Assembly (NCBI GenBank): GCA_002943765.1
Contig: PQWQ01000001.1
Span: 558,001-622,000, forward strand
DNA length: 64,000 nucleotides
Source of the DNA: Psoroptes ovis
Taxonomy: Eukaryota; Arthropoda; Arachnida; Sarcoptiformes; Psoroptidae
Direction: 5' to 3'
Positions 15,201 through 26,822 of this stretch are shown piece after piece. Each line of letters opens with the position of its first letter. The stretch's first letter is position 1. Both the position numbers and the translations under genes were made by a program. The notes under the pieces are model-generated. The model made no database searches. It was not told where the DNA came from and worked only from the letters and a program-made list of their open reading frames with translations.

Positions 15201-18200
15201 TTTTGTTTTGATATGATTCCCTTGCACATACACATACATACATACAATCGGCAAATGAATGATTATTATTTGATCATCATCATCATTATTATTATTATTA
15301 ATAGATTGCTGACTAATAAATCGGAGAATTTTAAAAAAATTGAAATTGTTTCTCTTTCCAATAAATGAATGAACCATTTTTTTTTCGTACGAATTTTAAA
15401 TAAAAAGGTCAATAGATCATAAATGATTTAAAAATCAATCAATCAATCGATATATTCGTGAATTGATAGAAATAACTCGAATAACTCGTTTATCTGTGGC
15501 GAAATTCCATGTTTTAAATAATTTTATGAAAAAAAAATTCAATTGAAATTCAATTTTCATGGGAAATATTTTCCCTAGAAAAAAATATGATAATTTTTAA
15601 CATTAAATGATCATTAGAAAAAATACAAATAATCAAACATTGTAGAAATTTTGAATACGAAATTCAAAAAATAATGAGAAATCAATGCAATTTATTCATT
15701 AGATTCGAATATAAAATTAATTTAATTCTAATCATTATTATTATTATTATCAATATCATAATATTTCTATCCAATTTTCCAACGAAATTTTCCAACGAAA
15801 TTTCATTATTTCTACATTTCAATCATTAATTTTTCATTGATTCATTTATTCTGTTCCTGAAACATCACATACACTGTCTCTTTCTCATCGATTTGCCTCA
15901 AGCAAAATGATGGCGAAAAATGAAAAAAAAAATTCGAAATCAGATAAATATCAGATCATATAATAATAAACACAATGAAACTCTTTCATTTTTCGTTCAT
16001 CATCCATTATTTTCGATTTTGTTTCATTTTATCGCATATTTTTTTCCACCAAATAAATTCTCAATTCAATAATTCATTTCAAAAAAAAAAAAAAAATTCA
16101 TTATCGATATTTATATATATGGCCATATATCACCAATACACCAATAGAGCATACAAAATACATTGTTAATCAATGTGTATTTGAATTGAATGAATGAATG
16201 TAAAAATTGAATTCAATGGAAAATTCATTTATTATGTTATTTATTTATTTTCAGAAAATATAAAAGAAGATTTTTCAAACATGTTTTGATATTTTTTTCA
16301 TTCTTTGGAAATTTGTTCAAATCTTTTCACCATTCAATTGCAGAATAAATAATTTCTTTTCTAACATTGTTTAATATGAATGAAATAAACACTGATAATA
16401 AGACAAGACGAGTGAATGCTGTGAATTTCAGATATATATTTAAGCATACAAATTCAATATTCTTGCAGAAAAATTCCTTGGAATTTTTGTCCCCTTTTTT
16501 CTTATTACTTATTCCTTATTTTTGATCAGGATAAAATGAAATTCACTTTCAAATGATTGAAAATATGATGTTGAAAGAGATGGAGAAAATCATTTGCCAA
16601 TAATTTCAATTCAATTTAATCTTTCATTGATTTTGATTTTGTTCGAAAAATTTTTCCGTTCCAAAGAATTTAATTGAATTTTATTCGAAATCCTTTATCT
16701 AACAGTCACACATATCGATAGACATTGGGTGACTATTAGTCGATCGACCAATTGATTGCATTTGATCACTGATATGATTGACCTTTGATTCACGGCAAAT
16801 AAGAATGATAGAAAGGAATAATCTGTTCTTATTTCTGAATTTTGAGAAATTGTGAATTTTGAAATTGCTCGATGGCCAGTATTCCAGATTGCTGGTCGTT
16901 TCTGCTTCATATTTCGATGCTCAAATAGTATAATCATAAATTTTAAATTTGATTGTTTTCAAATTTTTGAAAATTTTCAGAGTTTACAAAGTCTGAAACT
17001 TTTTTCTTTGGTTGAAATCGACGAAAATTAATTATGAATTCATTTATTTATTTTTCAAATATTTAATTTATTAAAACTTTTGAATTTTTCAAAAAACTTT
17101 ATTCCCTCATTGAAAAACTCCATAGAAAAACTCCATGTTTCATGAATTGAATTTATGAATTCATTCATTTATTTATTTATCAATATTCCTATTACTCGAA
17201 TAACATTCAACAACGGCTAACACAGGGAAAAAATCGATAAATTTCTCATTCAAATTATATGTGTTTATTTTTGTAATGAATTGAAAATTTTTGAGAAATT
17301 TGATTTTTCAATTTATTATCAAATTTTCGTTTTACGGCAATGTTTATTTATATCTTATTATTATTCGGCGATGATATTTCCATCCATTTTTTTTCCACCT
17401 AATCAATACTTTCAGACGTTTATTCATTGGTATATTCATTGATTCATTCATTCATTAATATTCAGAATATTTTTTCCGTTGTTTGATACATTTTTAACGT
17501 AAATATTTATTTCAAAGAAACGAGAAAAAAATCGGGGCATGAATTCATGAATTTCATATCATAAATTGAATAAGATCATCATCATCATCATCATCATTTT
17601 ACATACAGAATAATAAAGATTCCCAGTTTCATAATTTCTCATGTTTTTCATTTATATAAATGATTGCATTAATATTTATGCAAAAACGAAACAAACAAAC
17701 AGCCAAAATTGAAACAAAATCGATTTCCGTTTATCATCGATTACATTTGTGCATTAATTTATTTATTTATTCATTCATTCATTCCTTCATTTACTCTGAT
17801 TTTATTAAACGCAAGAGACAAATTTGTCATTAATTTCTATTCGATTCGAAATAAGAAGAAATATATACCAATGACAATATCTTTATGTAAATATTTAGAC
17901 ATTAATGGCCACCTAATGTATCAAAATACCATCTAATAACCAATCTATTTATTAGTAATTAAACAAGAAGAAGAAGAAAAAAAACCAAGGCAAAGAACAT
18001 AAATTTTCATCTAATACAAATAATGCAATAATGATGTTATGCTTTCATTTAGATGATGATGATGATGATGATGATAAATCTTTTCATATTTGTCCATTAA
18101 GAAATTATCGTTTCATTTTTCTTTGGTTCTGTTTTTGTGTATTTTAGTCGAAAAACAAGCCACCATTTTCATGATTAAAGTCCATATATTTCTACTTCGT

Positions 18201-21200
18201 ACATTTACAATCAAAATTCAATTAATCTTTTTTTTTCCCATCCATTTTATGGACTCAATTCATTTATTTCAATTTTACCAATTCGACCAATGGTATTTTT
18301 TTTAAATTATCCCCAAATGTGTGTACCGAATGATGATGTACTTTTGAAATTGATTTATTTTGATTTTTTGAAATTTTTTTGTTTCGATTAAAACCGCAAT
18401 TTCGGCAGTGCCCCAATTGTATAATCAATCAAATTTAGAAATGAGAAAAAAAAATAGAAATCATTATTTCAATTGAATTATGAAAATAAATTTTTTTTAA
18501 TATTAGTTTTTCCATTGAAATTTTTCATTTTCAAATTATGATTTTGAAAAAAATGAAAATTATGAAATGAAAATGGAAATGAAATAAATTTTTTTCCCTT
18601 CAATATCTGTTTGAATGTTTTGGAAAATTAAAATTTTAAATTTATTCTTCTATTTTTATTATTCGCTATAAATCAATAATAATGACAACGATGACGATGA
18701 TCGATCAAAATTTTTTTGAAATAAAGATGAATCGAAATGCATTACATTTGTCAGCATTATCAGGCAATGGAGACATCTATCGCCGTTTGATTGAAATCGG
18801 CTTCGATCCAAAATCGATCGATCAAAAGGGTAAAACGGCTGAATATTATTTGCGTAATAATGCTGCAATAACACCGACAGAATTATCAGAATTATTAGCA
18901 TTATCATCAACAGCAACAACACCGATTCCATCGTTAAGTACTCATAATCCGCGTACATTGACAAAATTATCAAAAGCACCGGCATTAACTACAACAACAA
19001 CTACATCGAATTCATCTTCATCAACAACACCTACGACAAATGCTGATAATTCAAATATAATCAATACTGGTAATAATATAATGACATCATCAGCAAAAAA
19101 ATTGGGCGCCAAACCTAGCCGTTTGCCTGCATTACATAATAATAAATTGGAAAAACAATCAACAAAATCAATTGATGATGAATCTAGTATCGAAGCTAAA
19201 GATAAAGAACCAGCAGAAACAGAACCATCTGCACCAGCAGCTGAACAAGCGAAAGAAGAGAAAAATGTCATCCAGGAAGCCAGAAAATCATCATCAACAT
19301 CTGTGAAAAGGTAAAATGTCAATTTTAAAAAATTTATTTTTTTCGGAAAACAATTGCCCAAACGGACTGAATTCGATCAATCATTTAGTGAATTATATCA
19401 TTGATAAGTGATTGATTTTCTTAAATTTTAAAAGAATTTTAATTTTGAGAAATTTTCGGAGAATTCTTGAAATTCTCAAGAAATTCTCTAAATTTCTTGA
19501 GAATTTTTCCCAAAAATTTCAACAATAATATCATTGATTTGATTGATTAAAATCGATTTATAAATCGATCTTTTTTTTCCCATTGAAAATGGAATTTTTC
19601 TCTCAAATCTTCAAATTCGCAATGAGATCAAATTTCCTCGATCATCATCATCATCATCATTATGATCATCAATATTTTTGATCACCATCAATGATAGAAA
19701 TGAATCAAATGATATTGAATTGATTTTATTCTCATTTTTTTTCTCTTGAAGGCTTCTAAACTTGCCATTCTTACCAATTCTTATTCGTTCAGACATTCAT
19801 TTATTGTCAATTCAAAAATTATTCACATAGGATTTAGGATAAATCTATATTTTTCATGATTTTCTATTTCAATAGTTCCAATAATATTCAGATCAAATCT
19901 TAATTTATTAGATTGTCCAGAAAATTCTGGCCGATTTTTTCTTGAGCAGCTATATTGATTAAGTGGAATGAACTTTTCGGACAACCTCATGCAAAAAAAT
20001 ACTTTATTCGAAGAATTCAATGAAATTTCATTCAATTTTTCGAGAATTTCTTTGATTTGAAAAAAAAATATTCAAGTGGATACATTTTCCCATTTGTTCA
20101 TTTCGATTAAATACAATTCAAAGATAATTTATTTGTTATCATTAGTTTTATGCACTGTGATTGTAGCTAATGCTGCTGTTGCTGCTGCTGTAAACTACTT
20201 GATCACGAAATTGAATCATTTTTTCCATTTAATTTCAAGTTTTTACTGCGTGTTAAATGTGTACTTCTTATTTTTTGGTGAAAAATGATACAAATTTACT
20301 CCAGAAATGAATAAAGAAATTCAAAATTGAAAATGGTAAAATACCACCAAATGAGATGAAAACACCAAAGCCACGAATTCAACCGAAAATCTAATCCAAT
20401 TCGATTCAAATTCAAATCAATTCAACTCGACTCAATTGGATGTTCGTGTTTTTCATTTCATTTCATTTTTGCATTCGGAAATGCATCAATCATTTTTTTT
20501 TGTTTCTGTTTCTTTAATTTTACACAAATGAATTTATTTATTTATTTTTGTTTCGAAGAGTTTCATTAAAATTCTTAAGTAGCAATGCATGTTGCAATAT
20601 GGTTGATCACATTCAAACTAAATAAAGAAGATACCAATCACGCCAACACAATCAATAATTGCGTGTTGTGTGTGTGTGTGTGTGTGGTGTGAATTTATTT
20701 GGTTTTTTTCTGGTTTAGGTCTTTATTTAGGGTAAAATAAAATGGAAATAAATTTCAACGATTATCATTATTTAACCAAGTGTAAAATGGCAGCCAAAAA
20801 AAAATGAATGTCTAAGAAATGAAATATCAAAGAGAATATAGATAAATATTCTTCTCTGATGATGATTCCCAAAAGCTTATTATAAATGTCATACGTTTAT
20901 TTATTTATTTATATCTATATTTTATGCCAACTCTCTCCATGTCTCTCTGGCTTTGTCTCTACCCATCTATCTTGCTAAATGTAATGGCAATAAATAATTG
21001 AATGTCTATAAATTAAGAATTAAAACATTATAAAGCAATGAAATATTGGAAACAAACAAAAAAAAAGTTCCTAAAATAATAAATTCTTGTGATGAAGAAG
21101 AAGAATAAGAATTGAAAAAATTTCAAAGAAAATTCATATTAGATTGTCCGAAAAGTTCATTCCGCTTGCAATCAATAGATTTGCTCATGAAAATCGGCCA

Positions 21201-24200
21201 TAACTTTACGGACAACCTAATACATTAAATTTTATTTTATTTTCATTAATTTTTTCATGGTCATTTTATTTTGGTCAAATTTTGATCAATTGAATCATTT
21301 ATATATTTTTTTTTTGTTTTGTTTGTTTGTTTCAATTTTTTAAATATTTAATTCTATTTTTTCATTTCTTGCCATCAGCATCAATAATAATGATGATATT
21401 AACGCTAATAATGTTGATAATATTAATGACAACAATAATAATAATGATACATTGAACGTGACATCGAATGATGATGGCAAAGATAGTAATGTTGATAATA
21501 AAAATGGTGATGGTGTTGATGATGATAAGATTAAAGAAAATGTTGATGATGACAATTCTCCAAAGACGAATGAAACATTAATTGATGTTGAATCGAAAAA
21601 CAACAATAATAATAATGAAACCAATGATAATGTTGTTGCTGCTGATGATAATGATGATAAACAACAACAACAACAACAACAAAAAGACGATACGAATGTT
21701 AATAAAAATGAAGAATTTATAAATGTGGCGAGTGGTGAAGAAAATTTATTGCAAAATAATAATAATAATGATAATAATGATGACAATGTTAATGTTGATG
21801 ATGATAAAATTAATACATTAACAGTCGAACAATTAGATGTTAATAATGATAATAATAACAGCAATAATGATAATGAAAATATTGGTAATAATAATAACGA
21901 CGAAGGTAATAATCTTTCACCGAAGACAAATGAAGATAAGGTGGTAGCTAATGATAATAAAATGGTAAATGAATCAAATATTAATGATAATAATAAAAGT
22001 GAAAATGATGGTGTAATAAATCAAACTGAAGACAGTAATGATTATAAAAATGATGATAATGAAATTGAACAACAAAGTGAGAAAGAACCAGTTATAATTT
22101 ATTCAAGAATTGATCAAGAAAAAATTATCGAAAATTATGAATCTTTATGGACAAACATTGAAAATGGTGATGGTCTTGATGATGAAAATAATAATAATAA
22201 TAACAATGATAATTTGAATGAAAATTCAGAAAAAATAGAAAACAATACTGATAATAATGGTAAAGATGAAGAAAAACCAATTGATGATAAACGATCCGAT
22301 ATCGTTGATGATGGTGATGCAAATGCAAATAATAATAATAATACTAATAATGATACTGATAAAGATGATAAAAATGGTGATAATAATAATAATAAAATTA
22401 AAGATAAAAGTATTTCAGTAATTAAAGAAGAAGATGAAGAAGACCAAGACGAAGACGATAGAGAAAATGTTGAAAATAAAAATGAAAATAATGGTGATAA
22501 TAATGAAATTGAATCATCATCTTCAAACAAGCAAGAAAATATCGACGAGAAAAATGAACCAGATGCAAAAATAGAAGCAAAAGATGAACAAAGTTCAGAT
22601 AATGATAATCAGCAACAAGATCCCAAAACAGATTCCGATATAATCGGAACTGATTCAAATAAAAATCAATTGGACACGAATCAAGCTGATGATGATGATG
22701 ATGATGCAAAGCGCCAAAAACAACAGTCAATGATGACAATCGATACAAATTTGATCGATGAAAATGTTGATGATCCCAAAGGAAAAAATGAAAATGATGA
22801 TGAAAATGAATCAAAAAACAACAATAACAGCAACGTCATGAACGATGATGAACGTCAACAACAACAACAGCAACAACAAAAAATGGAACCAATTTTAAAT
22901 CAAATTGATACTACTAATGAAAATCAAAATAAAGCTGAAACTCTAGAGATTAAGAATGATGATGATGATGATGATAATAATGCTAATACTAATACTAATG
23001 CTAATAATAATAATGATAATTCTGTTTTGAATGAAAAAAATGAAGAAAAAATTTCGGATACAGTCAATAATAATGATGATAATAATAATAATAATAATAA
23101 TGGAAATAATGAGATAAATTCAAATAATAGGGATGAAAAAAATATGGATGATAAAAATATTAAACCATCATCATCAAATGTTGATGATGATGATGATGAT
23201 GATGGCAGTAAAAGTCAATCTAAAAATCAAGACATCATGGCTGAAGCAGCTGAAAATGTTGATGAACAAAAATCGAAATCTGAATTACAAAATGATTCAT
23301 CGATAGACGATGATGTTAATACAACAGCAGCAGCAGCAGCAGCAAAAGAGCCGAATGAAAAAAGTAAATTTTCAAAATGAATTTTAAAAATTTTTAATAT
23401 ATTATAATATAATCAATTTAAAAAAATATTGAATTTTAAAATTTTCATTTTCCATTATATATTTAATGCTTTGTTTGTCTATTGCCTTAATGCATGTTAG
23501 AAAATGATGATTTGAATGAATTTAATGAAGAAAAACTTCAAAAAATGATCGATGGTTCAACGACGAAAAGAACGATATCGGCTCGAACAAATGTTCCCGA
23601 TATGAATCATGGTATGTTTTGAAATTTATTTGTTCAGCGTTTGTTTTTCTCAACCTACACATTTTACATATTGACATTATCAATTTATTTAGACAATTTT
23701 TTAATGTCTATTTGATTGGTCAAATATTTGTATTAAAAAAAATAATTTCTCCTTTTTTTTCTTCACAGATCGATTAAATGAATTGATAAAAGGTTGGCTA
23801 GAAGATGGTGATCTAATACGTTTGGAACATGTTGTCATTGCTGGCCAAGGACATCGTTTATTAAATATTCAATCGGAAAATAAACAAGTACAAGATTTTT
23901 TAAATTTAGTACCACATTATATGGATAAAATTCGAAAAATACATGATCTGGTGATCAAAGGAAATTTTGATGAAATAGAAAAAACATTAACACGTAAAAG
24001 ATTTGCATTGTGTCGTGATAAATATGGAAATTCACCATTACACTTGTCTGTGTTGCATGGTCATATCGATATTTTATTATATATTATCACACAATTCCCC
24101 GAAACGATTGATGGTCCTGATAATGTAATTTAATTTTTTTTTTATATTTTACTTAAGATCTTTTTATTTTTCAAATTTTTAACAATTTTTTTCTTTATCA

Positions 24201-26316
24201 AAATTTCTCACATCAATGATAATTGAATTGGATGAATGTTTTGCGTTTGATATGGTTTTTGAATGCAAAATAAACTGAATAAATAAAAATTACATACATC
24301 ACACAATAGGATGGCCGAACACCATTACATTATGCAGCCGTTTTGCCTGATAAGCAAATATATCAAATACTTGAAACGGCTGGTGCAAATAAAAAACAAA
24401 CTGACAGACATGGCTATACTCCGGTCAATTATTTGACGAATGGAAAATTGACCATACGAGATTTGCTCATCAAATATAAAAATGATAAGAATAATATTTC
24501 TTCTTTGAATAATAATAATGATAGCAATGATAATAGTACTAAAGCTGATCTTTGGGAAAGGCCACCAACATCAGAAATCGTGTCACGTATGTTATCATAT
24601 AATTTTCATTTTTTCTTTCTTTCACTGCCATTCAATTTCAATAATAATATTAATTTCAATTACAGTTATAATAATAATATGAATGATAATGATATGAAAA
24701 TTATTTTTATTTCTTTCTATTTTTTTTTGTTGTTGTTGTTTACTTTGAACATAGAATTAACTCCTGAAAGTGGTTCAGTTCCTTCATCGGCTAATGGTGA
24801 TAATTCACAGCAACAACGAAGGCCTTCAACTATTGATCTGATGAATGAAGCGGGAAAAAATTCATTGATGCCAAAAGCGAATAATGATGACGATGAATCA
24901 ACGATCAATGATGATAATAATAATAAAAAAGATGTACAAATTTTACAAATTGAACCAAGAGAATTGAAAGATGAGCCATCAATGAACGATAATGAATTTA
25001 TGTCAACAGAATCGAATGAAGTTGACAATAATAGTGATAATGATAATGATAGTACTCGAACGGTTATAATTGAATCATCAACAAAAAGTCCGATTAAAAA
25101 TCAATCACCAATCGATGATAAAGTATTTGAAAATTTATCAAATGAATTTAATCAAACATTAAGAAATGAAAAATTACGTTTACGTGAAAGTATTGATCAA
25201 CAAATTGAAAATTCTGATGTCATAAAAAATGGACAAAGCGGTAGCATAATTGACAGTATACAGAGTGCAGCTGAAGCAAAGTCATTGAAAATATCCAATG
25301 GTTTATCGGCTGCTGGTTATGATTTGACACAAATCAAAGATGAACATGGCCGTACTGTGTTGCATTTAGCTGCAGCTAAAGATCAAAAACGTAATACATT
25401 TTATAAAATGCTGCAACAAGCCCGATATTTAGTTCCTGAACTTGATTCAAAATATCGTACAATCAGAGATATTGCCGTACAGAATGGCATTAAAAATAAT
25501 TTACAAGTTATCGATCAATTTATTATCGATTCATTTTTGAATGAAGATGAAGATTATTTACGTCTTCTTTTGCTGGAAGGCTATTCAACATTATTGACTG
25601 TCGTCGATTCAGAAGGCAATGATATCATTTCATTATTAAAACGAAACAATAAAAATAAAATACAAACATTTATACATGAAGCAGCTGAATTACAGGTATT
25701 TTGAATACAATTACAATCATGGCTTTGATTTCCATCTAATTCTTATCTTTTTCCCATAACGATTAAACAGAAAATGAGAGATGAATTACATACATTCATA
25801 CGCAATGGATATATGGAAGGTGTTGTCGATTTAATTGAAAACAATTCTCAATTAGTATTAGCTAAAAGCAATCGTGGCCGTACATCATTGCATTTAGCTG
25901 TATTATTCGGTAATTTGAATATTATCGAGAAAATAATCAAAACTAATCCTAAAGTAATCAATGTACCTGATAATGTAAGATTATTAAAATTTATCTTATT
26001 TTAAATTTAAATTAATATTCAAAAATATATCCATATAATTAATCATCAATAATAGTTGGGCCGTACACCATTACATTATGCAATGGCCATGAGTAAAATG
26101 GAAGAAATGGGAACTATACTCATTAATTCTGGTGCTGATAAAGCCATCAGAGATGTTGTATGTATTCATTTTTCTTTGAATATCATTATCTTTATTATCA
26201 TTATTATTTTTTCCGTTTAATTTCAATTATAGCGAATGCGAATGCCAAGCTATTATTTTGTTTATAAACAAGATATTCGTGATATCAAACGAGAAGAACA
26301 GAATTTGACCATTTAA
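109..26316 (+). CDS. Large modular ankyrin-repeat protein (5' end outside the window), 22 exons
   Basis: Exons by splice signals and phase: 109-213, 3021-3350, 3449-3491, 5982-6328, 6414-6617, 6699-6800, 6880-7090, 10124-10261, 10353-10562, 10794(or 10803/10812)-11305, 12495-12564, 12660-12705, 12825-13239, 18727-19310, 21379-23363, 23501-23611, 23769-24124, 24310-24586, 24755-25695, 25771-25974, 26056-26157, 26233-26316. All junction phases agree and no stop interrupts, giving about 2,458 residues in the window. Ankyrin repeats show as GRTPLHYAA or TPLHKAV motifs; each pair is preceded by a helical cap (LEELVLNGYG type) and followed by a YYL or DYY tail. Ankyrin repeats normally bind proteins; I do not recognise the family and assign no function. 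No membrane segment is seen in the spliced form. Linkers are Asn/Ser/Thr-rich. The 3350 donor (gttagt), the 46-nt exon 12660-12705 and the 10794 acceptor are the weakest calls. It could be more than one gene, but the phase continuity argues for one. Confidence 0.8.
704..785. mobile_element. 82-bp palindromic mariner-type MITE (subfamily A)
   Basis: Begins TTAGGTTGTCCC and ends GGGACAACCTAA; TA flanks both sides (702-703 and 786-787), the mariner target-site duplication. The arms pair over about 26 bp with one mismatch, leaving a T-rich loop. It has no coding capacity and is located in an intron. Confidence 0.85.
1273..1353 (+). mobile_element. ~81-bp mariner-type MITE (subfamily B)
   Basis: Starts TTAGGTTGTCTGTAAAGTTC and ends TTTTCGGACAACCTAA. 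Left flank is CA and right flank TA, a degraded TA duplication. The inner sequence differs from subfamily A and matches the elements at 8915, 19909 and 21139. Confidence 0.8.
3492..5981 (+). other. Long intron of the ankyrin gene (2.5 kb)
   Basis: Starts with gtaagt at 3492 and ends with an acag acceptor before 5982. It holds only AT-rich DNA and microsatellites, including (AG)n at about 4526-4545. I see no gene or mobile element in it. Confidence 0.65.
6171..6930 (+). repeat. Ankyrin module 1
   Basis: The cap (residues like LSELEELVLNGYG) ends exon 5982-6328. First ankyrin repeat is a 68-codon exon (6414-6617) ending in GDN, second is a 34-codon exon (6699-6800), and the tail ADFYLRSPEEL starts exon 6880-7090. 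This is the least fused exon arrangement: cap, ankyrin 1, ankyrin 2 and tail all separated by phase-0 introns. It gives the reference layout for the other copies. Confidence 0.8.
7817..7898. mobile_element. 82-bp palindromic mariner-type MITE (subfamily A)
   Basis: TA-flanked (7815-7816 and 7899-7900). The arms share CCCATAAGTTCTTGCCG with the copy at 704 and can pair over about 31 bp with two mismatches near the tips. A transcript would form a long hairpin. Confidence 0.85.
8915..8997 (+). mobile_element. ~83-bp mariner-type MITE (subfamily B)
   Basis: TA-flanked (8913-8914 and 8998-8999). TIRs are TTAGGTTGTCCG and CGGACAACCTAA; the interior contains TGGCCGATTTTCA and AAGCGGAATGAAC, as in the other subfamily B copies. 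Confidence 0.85.
10812..12520 (+). repeat. Ankyrin module 2
   Basis: Cap, ankyrin 1 (GMTPLHKATIMGH) and ankyrin 2 (GRTALHYSTAT) lie in one exon (to 11305), so the two phase-0 introns found in module 1 are absent here. The tail GKTPDYYRVHYL begins exon 12495-12564, again after a phase-0 intron. The cap carries an insertion relative to the other copies. Confidence 0.75.
11306..12494 (+). other. Intron of the ankyrin gene (1.2 kb)
   Basis: Between the donor after GATTCG (11305) and the atag acceptor before 12495. AT-rich with a short (CA)n run near 11774-11790. No feature is recognised. Confidence 0.6.
12876..18870 (+). repeat. Ankyrin module 3, split by a 5.5-kb intron
   Basis: Cap (HLEELLLDGYGQEL) and ankyrin 1 (SFTPFHLAVINGH, ending VKDN) share exon 12825-13239. 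Ankyrin 2 (MNRNALHLSALSG) and the tail (GKTAEYYLRNN) share exon 18727-19310. The phase-0 intron after DN is kept but is 5,487 bp long, while its equivalents in modules 1, 4 and 5 are 81-185 bp. Confidence 0.75.
13240..18726 (+). other. Largest intron of the ankyrin gene (5.5 kb)
   Basis: Starts gtaagt at 13240; acceptor aaag before 18727 with a poor pyrimidine tract. It holds AT-rich simple-sequence DNA, for example (ATC)n near 17577-17595. No MITE of the families seen in other introns is present, and no ORF here is convincing. Confidence 0.6.
19909..19989 (+). mobile_element. ~81-bp mariner-type MITE (subfamily B, diverged)
   Basis: Starts TTAGATTGTCCAG and ends TTCGGACAACCTCA. TA precedes it, but the right TA is not preserved. 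It shares the TGGCCGATTTT and GTGGAATGAACTTTTCGG blocks with the other B copies and is the most mutated of them. Confidence 0.75.
21139..21220 (-). mobile_element. ~82-bp mariner-type MITE (subfamily B, inverted)
   Basis: TA-flanked (21137-21138 and 21221-21222). The interior is the reverse complement of the other B copies (GTTCATTCCGCTT near the left end, AAAATCGGCCATAAC near the right end), so it inserted in the opposite direction. Confidence 0.8.
21379..23363 (+). other. Giant Asn/Asp/Glu-rich disordered exon of the ankyrin gene
   Basis: A 1,985-nt exon of the ankyrin gene (phase 2 in, phase 1 out) encodes about 660 residues that are nearly all N, D, E, K, S and Q. It has runs of N and D and short poly-Q and poly-A stretches, matching (AAT)n, (GAT)n and (CAA)n DNA repeats. 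No folded domain is visible, and the composition predicts a highly acidic, disordered linker between modules 3 and 4. It is kept open over 2 kb and flanked by proper splice sites, so I take it as coding. Confidence 0.75.
23769..24470 (+). repeat. Ankyrin module 4
   Basis: Cap (IRLEHVVIAGQGHRL) and ankyrin 1 (GNSPLHLSVLHGH, ending GPDN) form exon 23769-24124. Ankyrin 2 (GRTPLHYAAVLPD) and the tail-like HGYTPVNYLTNG are in exon 24310-24586. This is the best-conserved copy of the module by eye. Confidence 0.8.
25255..26316 (+). repeat. Ankyrin module 5 (C-terminal, with a degenerate extra ankyrin unit)
   Basis: Exon 24755-25695 ends with a divergent ankyrin unit (GRTVLHLAAAKDQ) and a cap-like segment (LRLLLLEGYSTLL). 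Then come ankyrin 1 in a 68-codon exon (25771-25974, GRTSLHLAVLFGN, ending VPDN), ankyrin 2 in a 34-codon exon (26056-26157, GRTPLHYAMAM) and a terminal tail exon (26233-26316, PSYYFVY) with the stop codon. Exon sizes of 68 and 34 codons match module 1 exactly. Confidence 0.75.
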
Positions 26317-26822
26317 TCATTTTGATTGAAATATTTCAATTTTCTGTTAGAGAAAATTTAAGCTTTAATACCAACACTTAGATTTATTTTAGAATGTTTA
26401 GCTCATTATTTTTTAGTTGAATTTTGATTTAAATTTTTATTTTTTTCTTTTTTTTTAAATGATTCAATATTTTAATAATTATAATAATGATAATCATCAT
26501 AATAAAATGATGTAAAGAATTTGAAAAAAAAGAGAAAAAATGTGGTAAATAATATTATATCGAAAGAAATTACAACAAAATACATCAAAATAAAGAAAGA
26601 AAGTTGAAAGTAAATCACTGGTTAATGTATAGTAGAGAATACTATTCAAATATTCAATTTTTTTTCTCGTTATTCTATTCATGTGTTGAATCCGGTTAAT
26701 CGTGCTAATTATCGTTATCGAAGTAATGTTTTTTTTTTTGTAAATTGCATCAAACACGACTAAACTTAAGACCAGCTATTAAAATTTTGAGGAAAAAAAA
26801 ACGGATTAAAATATGCATTTTT
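26317..26822. other. Tail-to-tail intergenic region, ankyrin gene / LIM gene
   Basis: 506 bp between the stop codon of the + strand ankyrin gene and the stop codon of the - strand LIM gene. It should hold both 3' UTRs. I see only AT-rich DNA and the AATAAA at 26501. Confidence 0.6.
26501..26506 (+). terminator. Candidate poly(A) signal of the ankyrin gene
   Basis: AATAAA lies 185 bp past the stop codon at 26316, in otherwise AT-rich DNA. It is a plausible 3' end signal; the base composition makes chance matches common. Confidence 0.4.

Larger units (their letters stand above)
19311..21378 (+). other. Intron of the ankyrin gene (2.1 kb)
   Basis: Starts gtaaaa at 19311 and ends with a catcag acceptor at 21378. 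It contains MITEs at 19909-19989 and 21139-21220, a (TG)n tract near 20665-20685 and a short 16-bp inverted repeat (19470-19485 with 19491-19506). Confidence 0.65.

Noticed and set aside
19470..19506. 16-bp AT-rich inverted repeat in an intron
   Set aside because: AAATTCTCAAGAAATT-type palindromes are expected often in this base composition; no element boundaries.
21340..22814. Several - strand frames (Ser/Leu- or His-rich) opposite the acidic exon
   Set aside because: Antisense shadows of the AAT/GAT repeats; the + strand frame has matching splice phases.
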